Source: Candidatus Yonathbacteria bacterium RIFOXYC2_FULL_47_9
GTDB taxonomy: Bacteria; Patescibacteriota; Minisyncoccia; Phycocordibacterales; UBA1550
NCBI GenBank assembly: GCA_001825115.1
Contig: MHUY01000016.1
Span: 13,792 to 53,492, forward strand
Length of the DNA stretch: 39,701 bases
Reading direction: 5' to 3'
Below are positions 7,429 to 14,450 of the stretch, one piece after another; position 1 is the first letter of the stretch, and every line of letters begins with the position of its first letter. The position numbers were made by a program, and so were the translations under genes. The notes under the pieces were generated by a model. The model was not told the DNA's origin and did no database searches. It worked only from the letters and a program-made list of their open reading frames with translations.

Positions 7429-9105
7429 CATAGTAGAAAAAACAGGCTTTAAACGGTCTGTTTTTTCATTTAAGCCTTTAAATACAACGTAGTTTTTAGG
7501 TTCGAACTCTCCGTTTATTGCCTTCGCACATTTGATGCCTTCTACGAGTTTGTTTACCGCAATATCGTTATAAATACTAAGGTTTTCATCATCCCAGACT
7601 AGGTTCGAACCTAGTCTTGAGAGTATGTTTCTTTTTGCCTGCATACTCCCCTTCTCAAGTACTTCTTTCGTACAAAGAGTAAGGTCTACAATCTCGTTCA
7701 TCCGAGAAAACCAATCAACCCTACCTTTTCCATCACCAGCAACTGCATACTGTTTATTCAGCGCCAGTAAATCATCTTTGTATTCACCGTCAGTAATCTG
7801 TTCGTCGCGAAGCATGGCTCGCAAGCGAGTCTTCTTTGCTTCATATTTACTTTTATCTGCCTCCACCTTTTGCGCGATAAACACACTGTCGTTAATTTCC
7901 TTATCCTTTAATTCAACAATGTATTTTTTTGACCACTCAGCAAACTCCTTCGAAAAAGTCAGGTTGTCGTCGACAAACTTCACTAACTCTTCAGTAATCC
8001 TTGCCTCAGAAAGTGCTTTGTACGGTTGAGCAGCCTTCTTTTTCTTTACATTGTAATAGTAGGTAAAAGTGAGGTACTTTGGATTTTCCAGCTTTTCTAT
8101 TTCCCTCTCGCATTTAGGGCAATGGGTTCTATCCAAGTATGCAAACTTGTTCTTGCAATCACATATAACCTGGCACTTTACATCTTGCCCCATAAACGCT
8201 CCCTCGTCTGACTGAACAAACCCAGCGAAGGTCGTCTCATGACGTTGAGATTTTGGTATGTTTTTCTTCGAAAGAAGAGCTCTAACTTTCTCGTGCTCGC
8301 CCTCGGTAATAAGTCGAGGGAGCGAAGAATCAAGCTCGTATCGTTCACCGCCGTATGTGAAAAATCCAGCATAAGTAGGGTCCTTCAAAATCTCATATAT
8401 TCGCGAGAGAGTAATCGGTGCACCGCCAATTCTCTTTCTCTTCACCGTGGTCAATTTTAGCTCTTTTATGGCATACCTATGCAGCTTGCCTGCCGAGTAT
8501 GTCCCCGTTAAAAACATTTCAAACAACGTTTTTATTGCCTTGAGCCTCAGGTCATCAACAATCCACCTACGATTGCCCTTTTCCTCTGTTTTATCATTCA
8601 AGAACCCTAGTGTGGCAACTCCGTGCGGTACACCCATACTTGCCTTTTTCGTCTGCCCTCGCTTTACGTTCACCGAGAGGTCTTTAACAAACTGTTTCCC
8701 CTGACTGAACTCGACGGACATCACAATCACGTTATCCCAAGGGTAAAAAACTTTATCATGCGTGATGATTGCTTTTATAACCCCAGAACTCAGAAGGTCG
8801 ATGATCTGTCCCCCTTCGGTCATATTTCTTGCAAGGCGATCGAGCTTCCAGCAAACAATGGAGTCAATCTTTCCTGAAAAAACCATTTCCATCATTCTTG
8901 AAAACTCTTTTCGCTCGTGCTCTTTTTTAGCAGACTTACTTTCCTTAAAAACTTCAACAAACTTTGGGAGATTGTAGAAACTGGAAATCCTCGCTGCTTC
9001 ATCAATCTGACTATCAACAGAAAGCATCTGACGATCCTCCGCCTCCGAAGACTTACGGTTGTAATTCCCCACCTTCAACTTCGTGAAATCTATAGTGTTG
9101 TTCAT
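7417..9105 (-). CDS. Large serine recombinase (site-specific integrase)
   Basis: A 562-residue recombinase of the resolvase/invertase superfamily. The N-terminal catalytic domain starts GNYNRKSSEAEDRQMLSVDSQ; by the Y-x-R-x-S pattern the nucleophile is Ser19, and LDRLARN appears further on. A Recombinase domain follows (KKASMGVPHGVATLGF, then RIYEILKDPTYAGFF), then a zinc ribbon with C-x-C and C-x2-C pairs (CDCKNKFAYLDRTHCPKC) and a charged helical C terminus. I choose the ATG at 9105 over a TTG at 9111. The final residues TMLRG and the stop codon are encoded by the tRNA-Asn 3' end, so integration supplied the 3' end of this gene. It is transcribed toward the tRNA. An inverted-repeat array lies directly upstream. 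Confidence 0.93.
   Translation of the reverse strand: MNNTIDFTKLKVGNYNRKSSEAEDRQMLSVDSQIDEAARISSFYNLPKFVEVFKESKSAKKEHERKEFSRMMEMVFSGKIDSIVCWKLDRLARNMTEGGQIIDLLSSGVIKAIITHDKVFYPWDNVIVMSVEFSQGKQFVKDLSVNVKRGQTKKASMGVPHGVATLGFLNDKTEEKGNRRWIVDDLRLKAIKTLFEMFLTGTYSAGKLHRYAIKELKLTTVKRKRIGGAPITLSRIYEILKDPTYAGFFTYGGERYELDSSLPRLITEGEHEKVRALLSKKNIPKSQRHETTFAGFVQSDEGAFMGQDVKCQVICDCKNKFAYLDRTHCPKCEREIEKLENPKYLTFTYYYNVKKKKAAQPYKALSEARITEELVKFVDDNLTFSKEFAEWSKKYIVELKDKEINDSVFIAQKVEADKSKYEAKKTRLRAMLRDEQITDGEYKDDLLALNKQYAVAGDGKGRVDWFSRMNEIVDLTLCTKEVLEKGSMQAKRNILSRLGSNLVWDDENLSIYNDIAVNKLVEGIKCAKAINGEFEPKNYVVFKGLNEKTDRLKPVFSTMLRG
7436..7467 (+). terminator. tRNA-Asn terminator, inside the recombinase 3' end
   Basis: GAAAAAACAG (7436-7445) pairs with CTGTTTTTTC (7458-7467), giving a T-rich end just after the tRNA. 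The sequence also encodes the last residues of the recombinase on the minus strand, so one stretch serves both genes. Confidence 0.75.
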
Positions 9106-9109
9106 AAAC

Positions 9110-9229
9110 AAAAATGAGGTAACGACATTTAACTTTTAGTTGCTACACCAAGAGAACGTCATTACCTCGTTTTTATTTACAAAATACTCATAGTTTCCTT
9201 GGGTATTCTTGTAATTCTCTTGGTGTAGC
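9110..9229. repeat. Two interlocking inverted repeats in the recombinase upstream region
   Basis: Repeat 1: GCTACACCAAGAGAA at 9142-9156 and its exact reverse complement at 9215-9229 (15 bp, 58 bases apart). Repeat 2: bases 9110-9126 and the reverse complement at 9158-9174 match at 15 of 17 positions (core GAGGTAA/TTACCTC). The right arm of repeat 2 lies between the arms of repeat 1. They cover the start and presumed promoter of the recombinase gene and could be operator, recombinase-binding or directionality sites. Confidence 0.6.
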
Positions 9230-9366
9230 TTTTGTATTTTAGCACATTTTTCTGGCAATACGCCACACTTATCCTTTAGATAGCATCTACTGGAACTTGA
9301 TGGTGGGAGTTTTAAGGGCTCTGTATATGACTCAAGTAATGCATACGCAAATTTGAGCATTTTCAC
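9136..9366 (-). CDS. Possible small protein, uncertain
   Basis: An open frame of 76 codons with four Cys and a Ser/Lys-rich middle. I do not recognise it. Its 3' third is made of the inverted-repeat sequence at 9142-9229, which could equally be non-coding. No SD sequence is visible. It may be real or chance; no other frame in this interval looks better. Confidence 0.25.
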   Translation of the reverse strand: MKMLKFAYALLESYTEPLKLPPSSSSRCYLKDKCGVLPEKCAKIQKLHQENYKNTQGNYEYFVNKNEVMTFSWCSN

Positions 9367-9496
9367 CAGTTTTTATGTAGCCACGGTATTTGAGATGCAC
9401 AATGCAAGCCCTTTGGGTAAAAACTAGTTTCTATTTTTATAAAAACTCGGTATTTCATTTTTACTTGTATACTTCATTCGCATCTGGAGATACTAC

Positions 9497-9560
9497 GGCA
9501 CAGATCAGACGGCAGGGTGGTAAGCGTGACAACCATTTCCCCTGCTTTCGCATCTGTGCC
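9497..9560. other. Nested hairpin element (structured RNA or DNA)
   Basis: In a 577-base stretch without a convincing gene there is a three-level nested hairpin: GGCACAGAT (9497-9505) with ATCTGTGCC (9552-9560), inside it GCAGGG (9512-9517) with CCCTGC (9540-9545), and inside that TGGT (9518-9521) with ACCA (9532-9535). Internal loops of about six bases separate the first two levels. There is no U-tract after it, so it is not a simple terminator. It could be a small RNA, an untranslated element or a DNA structure used by the mobile element. Strand is undecided. Confidence 0.5.
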
Positions 9561-9688
9561 TTAACACCCCTTTTGATTTGCCACGACTGCTTACCTGCAT
9601 TCATGGTTTTGTTGGAGCTTCTTTCTACTCTCTGCCCCAAAAAGAGTTTATTGTGACATTTTCTTAGGACCTTTTTACAGACCCTGCA

Positions 9689-9877
9689 TTACCTGCGCAC
9701 TTGCGTAGACAATTCAGGATTAGCAACTTTCATCTTCAAACCCTCCGCTAAAATGTTCAGAAAAAGCAAACCAAGTTTGTTTAATTCATCTTCAGAAAAA
9801 GCATTGGCTTTCTCTTCGCCAACTTCTTTAATGAGCACCTTCTTCAAATCCGTTTTTGCCTTTTCGCTTAGCTCCAT
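9689..9877 (-). CDS. Small helical protein of unknown function
   Basis: 62 residues, highly charged and predicted helical: MELSEKAKTDLKKVLIKEVG, then FSEDELNKLGLLFLNILAEGLKM. The composition (Lys/Glu/Leu heptad-like) and clean start and stop look like a real gene. I do not recognise the family, although small proteins of this style are frequent in CPR mobile elements. It stands alone; the terminator at 9948-9978 separates it from the minus-strand gene at 10000. Confidence 0.6.
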   Translation of the reverse strand: MELSEKAKTDLKKVLIKEVGEEKANAFSEDELNKLGLLFLNILAEGLKMKVANPELSTQVRR

Positions 9878-9947
9878 CCACTAATCAGAACATTTCCAGG
9901 GAAACAAATCGCCGTAAATCCTTGTAAAAGACGATTTTGGCATTATT

Positions 9948-9978
9948 AAAAATACCCTTTATATTAAAGGGTATTTTT
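9948..9978. terminator. Bidirectional terminator
   Basis: A perfect 13-bp stem, AAAAATACCCTTT and AAAGGGTATTTTT, with loop ATATT. It ends the minus-strand gene at 10000-10848, 21 bases beyond its stop. Confidence 0.85.
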
Positions 9979-9999
9979 AAGTACTATTAAGTTTTCCAC

Positions 10000-10848
10000 T
10001 CATTTACCAGGTTTTACCTGTTGTTTCTTTTTAACGTACGTATCCTTGCTGATGCGACTAATTTTAATCCTGCAAATGTAACGTCCATCCTTTCTGATAA
10101 TAATTGTAGTAGGCTTATATTTTAACTTGCTGTAAAGTGGGTTTACTTTGACACAATTCCAGTACTTATCTGCCTGATCTACATAATTTTCAACATAAAT
10201 ACAGTCATTATTTTTTGTATCAGATAAATCATATAATAGCTGCCCGCTACTCCCGTTAGACATCTTTTTTTCAATTGGTTGCCCGTAAACCTTATTAACA
10301 ATCAGTGTGTACGTACCCTGCCCATCTATTACCCCTACTACCGTGAGTTCGCTCACGCCTCCTTCACTAGGGGTTTCTGGGTATAACCTACCTATTTTCG
10401 CCCTAGCATCGCGTAAAATAGGTAATTTTAAGCGTATCTCAGTAGCAATATCTCGAAGCATTTCGTTGCTTACTGAATTATAAGTCTCATCAGTTTTTTC
10501 TACATGTATTGATAATGGGATAGAGTCGCTCTCTGAAAAGATCTCATATTCATTCTGAAAGTTTTTTGTATCCATCTTAAAAAACTTCCTGCACTGTACT
10601 TTCCATGCAATATAGAGTTCTCGAACTTCGTGATAATACAATGAGTCCGAAGCAATGTTTCTTTCAGCAATATGGCTTGGAGTACATGCCGTTATAAAAG
10701 CACCGACATCAATAAGTTCCTCAATTTTATTTGTTTGGTCTTCTAGTGGGAACTTTCCCAAGAATTCTGACAAGTCCATAAATCGCGGACGGACTAGTCC
10801 CCTATTTACAGTATTTTTCTCTTCCCCTTTGTTCCCCGCTTTTTTCAT
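10000..10848 (-). CDS. Hypothetical protein
   Basis: 282 residues, no family recognised. The N terminus is basic (MKKAGNKGEEKNTVNRG). The middle is mixed helical (YYHEVRELYIAWKVQCRKFF). The C-terminal half is beta-rich with repeated hydrophobic strands (VSELTVVGVIDGQGTYTLIV, then TTIIIRKDGRYICRIKISRI) and a Lys-rich tail. There is no signal peptide or membrane segment. It is divergent from the HtrA-like gene, with a structured intergenic region between them, and followed by a strong terminator. Probably element cargo. Confidence 0.75.
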   Translation of the reverse strand: MKKAGNKGEEKNTVNRGLVRPRFMDLSEFLGKFPLEDQTNKIEELIDVGAFITACTPSHIAERNIASDSLYYHEVRELYIAWKVQCRKFFKMDTKNFQNEYEIFSESDSIPLSIHVEKTDETYNSVSNEMLRDIATEIRLKLPILRDARAKIGRLYPETPSEGGVSELTVVGVIDGQGTYTLIVNKVYGQPIEKKMSNGSSGQLLYDLSDTKNNDCIYVENYVDQADKYWNCVKVNPLYSKLKYKPTTIIIRKDGRYICRIKISRISKDTYVKKKQQVKPGK

Positions 10849-10907
10849 AAATATGGTAATATACTAGCACAACTGAATAAAGAAGTAGCCTAAACTATTG
10901 AGCAATC

Positions 10908-11048
10908 GGTGGCATGGCGAAAAAGTCCTGACAGACATAAAAAACCCATCATGTGGGGTTGTCTGTCAGGCCATACAGGGAAACTTGTATGAACGGCTTC
11001 GGTCGTTGACCACGTGGTGGGCTTTTTGTTGTTAAGCCACACCACAAT
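10908..11048. other. Multi-hairpin structured region upstream of the HtrA-like gene
   Basis: Successive stems in about 140 bases: CCTGACAGAC (10927-10936) with GTCTGTCAGG (10961-10970), containing AACCC/GGGTT; CATACA/TGTATG; AACGGC-TTCG-GTCGTT; the palindrome ACCACGTGGT; and GGCTT/AAGCC. ATGG before the first stem can pair with CCAT just after it, and GGTGGC at 10908 can pair with GCCACACC near 11035 with one bulge, closing the whole. This looks like a folded RNA with several arms rather than one terminator. It lies between divergent genes and could be a 5' leader element of the protease mRNA or an independent RNA. Confidence 0.5.
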
Positions 11049-11073
11049 TTTATAAAAAATAATCTTGCTGGAT

Positions 11074-12384
11074 ATGGGAAACACACATAAAAAAATCGCT
11101 GGTGTAACACTCTTTCTTTTCATAATCACGCCATCGATAGCACTTGCCTCGTGGTGGAATCCATTCTCGTGGTTCAAGCAAAGCAACTCCAATCCACAGA
11201 CTAAGGCACAATCAACGGTGGTGCGCGACAATACCGTTGTTGCCTCCATAGAAACTCCTCGTGTAGCACAGAAAGAAACTAAAGTGTCAGCGACCCAGCC
11301 CTCACTCACAACACTCTCAAACAAAAAGATTATCTCAAAAATGAAGCCGGCTGTCGTTTATATCGAAACAACTGATAGTGCTGGGAGCGGTATGATTTTG
11401 AGCCAAGATGGATATATTCTCACGAATGCTCATGTGGTATACGACACCTCTACCGCAAAAATTAAACTTTCAGACGGCAGAGTTTTTACTGCTTCAGTAG
11501 TCGGTAGGGATGAAAATATTGATTTAGCCGTTTTAAAAATTGACGGCAGTAATTTCCCTAACGTTAAATTAGGAGATTCTGATAATGTTGCTCAAGGGGA
11601 CGAAGTCTTCACTCTTGGCTATCCTTTTGGACTCGAAGGAGATGTAAGTTTTAAGGAGGGAACAATTTCAAGAACAATTTCGGACAAAAGCGCCACATAC
11701 TTAGAGACTTCTGCTGAAATTCATCCAGGGAACAGCGGCGGACCACTAGTCAATAAGTATGGGGAAGTTATCGGGATAAATACTGCATCATTAGGTAGTT
11801 CAATAAAGGGAGTAGTTATTGGAGAAACTATAAAGTTAGCTATACCAGTAAATGTTGCGATTTCTCTCATTCCTGATTTAAAAAGGGGCAGAAATGTTGT
11901 TATTAAACACGAAAAACCCACAACGGTAGCGGCTTCTGGAGGCTCCAGTTCTACTGAAGGAAACTCCACTGCTGTAACATTTGCAATGAAAGCACAGTGT
12001 GCTTCATACAAGGACAAAATTGAAGATGAAATTTCTAGTATAAATTATTCTTCAAAAACCCGAGCTGAGACTAAAGATGGGGCAGGGGCAGGAATGACCG
12101 TTCGTTTTGGAGAAATCTTCTACAGTCCTGTTACTAACAGCTGTCTGTACACAGAAACAGTCTTTATGGATAACACATGGATGATCGGTACTCAGTTCGC
12201 CTATGCCATTCCTGGACTAACTGCAGAACACCACACAAGTGTCACATACAGAATTATAGACGTCCTGGAAAACAACGGATTATACGCGATTGTGCTAAAT
12301 CCGGGCGAGTGGGCAAAAATACTTAGCGGTTCCCCAAAAGTTACCGAATTTCACAACAAGGTTGATTATTATAAGGGAAAATAG
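11074..12384 (+). CDS. HtrA/DegP-like trypsin-type serine protease, exported, with extra C-terminal domain
   Basis: 436 residues from the ATG at 11074; a TTG at 11065 is also in frame. A signal peptide is present (KKIAGVTLFLFIITPSIALA) followed by an Asn/Gln/Thr-rich linker to about 80. The protease domain shows the catalytic triad: His120 in TNAHVV, Asp150 in ENIDLAVLKI, Ser221 in HPGNSGGPL. No PDZ domain follows. Instead there is a short Ser-rich linker and about 120 residues of an unrecognised domain with two Cys (residues 310-436). It probably degrades or processes proteins at the cell surface. Two small membrane-protein genes follow closely on the same strand (6 and 21 bases apart). Confidence 0.9.
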   Translation: MGNTHKKIAGVTLFLFIITPSIALASWWNPFSWFKQSNSNPQTKAQSTVVRDNTVVASIETPRVAQKETKVSATQPSLTTLSNKKIISKMKPAVVYIETTDSAGSGMILSQDGYILTNAHVVYDTSTAKIKLSDGRVFTASVVGRDENIDLAVLKIDGSNFPNVKLGDSDNVAQGDEVFTLGYPFGLEGDVSFKEGTISRTISDKSATYLETSAEIHPGNSGGPLVNKYGEVIGINTASLGSSIKGVVIGETIKLAIPVNVAISLIPDLKRGRNVVIKHEKPTTVAASGGSSSTEGNSTAVTFAMKAQCASYKDKIEDEISSINYSSKTRAETKDGAGAGMTVRFGEIFYSPVTNSCLYTETVFMDNTWMIGTQFAYAIPGLTAEHHTSVTYRIIDVLENNGLYAIVLNPGEWAKILSGSPKVTEFHNKVDYYKGK

Positions 12385-12390
12385 AATTCT

Positions 12391-12657
12391 ATGAATACAC
12401 CCGACACAAAAGACATGCAGCAACGGATTGATGAAGAAGTTTCAGAAAGTCATTTTTACGGCTGGAATCTTCTTATTAACGGACTTGTCGCCATGGCCCC
12501 TGCAGGCGTAGTTATTCAGATCCTAAAAGAGCTAGGCGTGCGTGGTGGCTTAGTGATTGCAGGTATTTTCTTCGGATTTATTTACTTAGTAGGGCTTGCT
12601 AGAGAAAAAATTAGTAGTAGGAAAAATAAAACATTCACGGAGGGCGACAATCGGTAA
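12391..12657 (+). CDS. Small membrane protein
   Basis: 88 residues, no family recognised. A charged N-terminal helix (DMQQRIDEEVSESHFYG) is followed by two hydrophobic helices (LLINGLVAMAPAGVVIQIL and GGLVIAGIFFGFIYLVGLA) and a basic tail (REKISSRKNK). The layout suggests an inner-membrane hairpin. It begins 6 bases after the HtrA-like stop codon, so it is probably in one transcript with it. Confidence 0.7.
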   Translation: MNTPDTKDMQQRIDEEVSESHFYGWNLLINGLVAMAPAGVVIQILKELGVRGGLVIAGIFFGFIYLVGLAREKISSRKNKTFTEGDNR

Positions 12658-12678
12658 CGAAGTTTCCATAATTTGCAC

Positions 12679-12945
12679 ATGAAAACCTTTGCAAAAAACA
12701 TCCTAAAATTTCTTAGGCTATACCTTTATGCACTTTGGATAGGGCTACTTAATTTACCGCGCCTTATTCTTGGAATGGCACTTTTCTTTTTACCAATTTA
12801 TATACTAGGGAATGCTACATTTTTCATTCTTCCAAAAAATGAACTCTTCAGCCTCTTTAGCTCTATATCTGCAATTCTGGCAGGCCTTTACATTTTAGAG
12901 GAAACTCGGTACGGGGATTTTGTTAAACGTATCTTTCCTTTTTAA
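12679..12945 (+). CDS. Small membrane protein
   Basis: 88 residues from the ATG at 12679; a TTG two codons earlier is less likely. Three hydrophobic segments (LRLYLYALWIGLLNL, LILGMALFFLPIYILG, LFSLFSSISAILAGLYIL) suggest a small integral membrane protein. No family recognised. It follows the previous membrane protein by 21 bases on the same strand. Confidence 0.65.
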   Translation: MKTFAKNILKFLRLYLYALWIGLLNLPRLILGMALFFLPIYILGNATFFILPKNELFSLFSSISAILAGLYILEETRYGDFVKRIFPF

Positions 12946-12982
12946 TACCGACTTTTCTTAAACATAATTTACTATAAAAAAC

Positions 12983-13168
12983 ATGAACGAAAAATTCACA
13001 ATCCTCGGCGAAGTATTCGAACGTAAACATTTTCCCAATATAGCCAGAATGTTCGATAGAGACCCATCTAACACCGAGCAACAAATTCAGTCTATCGCAA
13101 ATGCCTGGCATGAAGGCAGCATCGTGTCCGCAGCAATAGCATTTGAAAGCGATTTAGGATATAAATAA
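12983..13168 (+). CDS. Small hypothetical protein
   Basis: 61 residues, MNEKFTILGEVFERKHFPNI at the start, mixed helical, no membrane segment. Not recognised. It is part of a plus-strand run of small genes: a 57-residue zinc ribbon follows after 12 bases and the MraZ-like gene after that. Confidence 0.6.
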   Translation: MNEKFTILGEVFERKHFPNIARMFDRDPSNTEQQIQSIANAWHEGSIVSAAIAFESDLGYK

Positions 13169-13180
13169 CAATCAAAAATC

Positions 13181-13354
13181 ATGACATCCTTAGTTATTTA
13201 TGAGTATCAATGTAATAATTGCAGAAATGGGTTTAACAAAGAGAAAAGGCGCGCAGTGTGCCCATATTGCAGGACAAAACCACCAATCTCAGGTCACTTC
13301 AGGGCTTGGTGCATAAGGAACGTAATACCGCGTCTTAGGAAATTCCTTCCATAA
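13181..13354 (+). CDS. 57-residue zinc-ribbon protein
   Basis: A short frame from ATG 13181 to TAA 13352-13354. It has two Cys pairs: Y-Q-C-x2-C near residues 11-14 and CPYC at 27-30, the classic CxxC...CxxC zinc ribbon with a basic linker (FNKEKRR). A basic C-terminal tail contains Trp and Arg residues and one further Cys. The first strand (SLVIYEYQCNNC) resembles the start of FmdB-type and other small zinc-ribbon proteins. Such proteins often bind nucleic acid or act in regulation. It lies between two small genes of the same strand, with 12 and 18 bases of spacing. Confidence 0.7.
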   Translation: MTSLVIYEYQCNNCRNGFNKEKRRAVCPYCRTKPPISGHFRAWCIRNVIPRLRKFLP

Positions 13355-13372
13355 AAACAAGACTCCTTAGGT

Positions 13373-13708
13373 ATGCCAAAAACTATACAAATACAACTCC
13401 CCGACAACCTAAGCCATTGGTTTGGACAACAAGTGTATTTAACACGTGGCCTCAATAATTCTGTACGCGTAGCCTCTGTTGAGAAACACAAGGAAACAGA
13501 AAAACTTATTGGGAAATATGCCCACGAACAAATGCCCGACCAACCAAGAATGGCAGAATTCCTGCTTGCCGGCACGACAGAAGCAACCATCACCAATGAT
13601 GGCATAATATCCCTCCATGAAGGCTTGAGCCGTCACCTGGGAAGTGCTAGCTACCAAACAGTGGAAACGCCAGAAGGTCTCGTCATAAAGCGCCTAGAGT
13701 CATTTTAG
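13373..13708 (+). CDS. Divergent MraZ-like (SpoVT/AbrB-superfamily) protein
   Basis: 111 residues. The order of motifs resembles MraZ: VYLTRGLNNSVRV (21-33) corresponds to the FVLTRGLDGCL strand, then a charged helix (VEKHKETEKLIGKYA), then FLLAGTTEATITNDGIISLH (63-82), which aligns with the FFAGAAEVxxDxQGRIxIP signature, and EGLSRHLG with the LREYAGL helix. The first half-repeat of normal MraZ (about 143 residues, with its own DxKGR) is largely missing, and the second lacks the Gly-Arg pair. MraZ is a DNA-binding repressor of the dcw operon. Here it stands alone in a mobile region, so it may be an element regulator. The similarity is by eye. Confidence 0.5.
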   Translation: MPKTIQIQLPDNLSHWFGQQVYLTRGLNNSVRVASVEKHKETEKLIGKYAHEQMPDQPRMAEFLLAGTTEATITNDGIISLHEGLSRHLGSASYQTVETPEGLVIKRLESF

Positions 13709-13778
13709 GCCGCACCTTTCCTGGAAGGCCCCAAAAAGGTTAGGTTTGGTTAAGTCACCTTCCCCTTTATTGGCTTCA

Positions 13779-14360
13779 CTACATACCACTATAGACATGT
13801 TTAACAATCCCCAGCATTTCTTGCGGGGAATTGTTTTTACCTCCAATGCGCCCCTTTAAAGTATTGTAGAAATTAACAGCACTAAGTTTTACCTTAAAAT
13901 CTACATTCTGCATCGCCAGAAACATTAACTGCTTTTCCATAAACTTATCGTTGAAACCATCCGCCTCAATCAACTGATTGATTCTACGTAAAATGTTAGG
14001 TTTGGTTAGGAGATCGCTTGCCATCACTCTACATGTGCCGTAACTCGTTTGCCCAACCTTTTTATCGTTCCCAACATTAATTCCATAGGCCTTAATGTAA
14101 CTCTGCGTCCCGTTTGAAAAATAACCAACCTTTCTTGTGAACAACTCACAAAATAACTCTTGCTGAGCATTTAAGCCGTCTTTGTTTACCATTCTGTTTC
14201 CACGCGCCCCACCTTTACTCAAGAGGGCATCCGTTACTCTCTCTTTAAGTTCTGGCAACTCGAAGTTCACGCCAATAGGCTTATTCGCCTTTTCTTGTAG
14301 GGAGGATTGTTCCTTGTTTTTTGCGCGATGCATACAATTCATTATCACATGAATCGCCAT
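13779..14360 (-). CDS. Terminase small subunit-like DNA-binding protein
   Basis: 193 residues. The central part resembles phage terminase small subunits: LNAQQELFCELFTRKVGYFS (the L-T-x-K-Q-x-x-F-x-x-x-Y segment), then GTQSYIKAYGIN, then VMASDLLTKPNILRRINQLI (as in ASRLLRNPKVRAYI). That is the helix-turn-helix that binds the packaging site. The C-terminal half is helical. In this window no large terminase, portal or capsid gene follows, so it is an orphan from a phage or phage satellite, or a host-adopted DNA-binding protein. The first ATG (14360) is used; a second is at 14342. Confidence 0.6.
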   Translation of the reverse strand: MAIHVIMNCMHRAKNKEQSSLQEKANKPIGVNFELPELKERVTDALLSKGGARGNRMVNKDGLNAQQELFCELFTRKVGYFSNGTQSYIKAYGINVGNDKKVGQTSYGTCRVMASDLLTKPNILRRINQLIEADGFNDKFMEKQLMFLAMQNVDFKVKLSAVNFYNTLKGRIGGKNNSPQEMLGIVKHVYSGM

Positions 14361-14450
14361 ATATTAGGAGCCTCAACCTGCTGTTTCCACAGTTTCTTGA
14401 AAAGCTCCATCAAGGGACACGGAATCCTAAGAAATCCTAAGATATATAAA

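Noticed and set aside
9390..9656. Plus-strand 88-codon frame
   Set aside because: It runs through the nested hairpin element, has no protein-like pattern and no ribosome-binding signal.
13739..14008. Repeated 14-mer GTTAGGTTTGGTTA at 13739 and 13995
   Set aside because: Only two copies, one inside the terminase-like coding sequence. Probably chance or low-complexity similarity.
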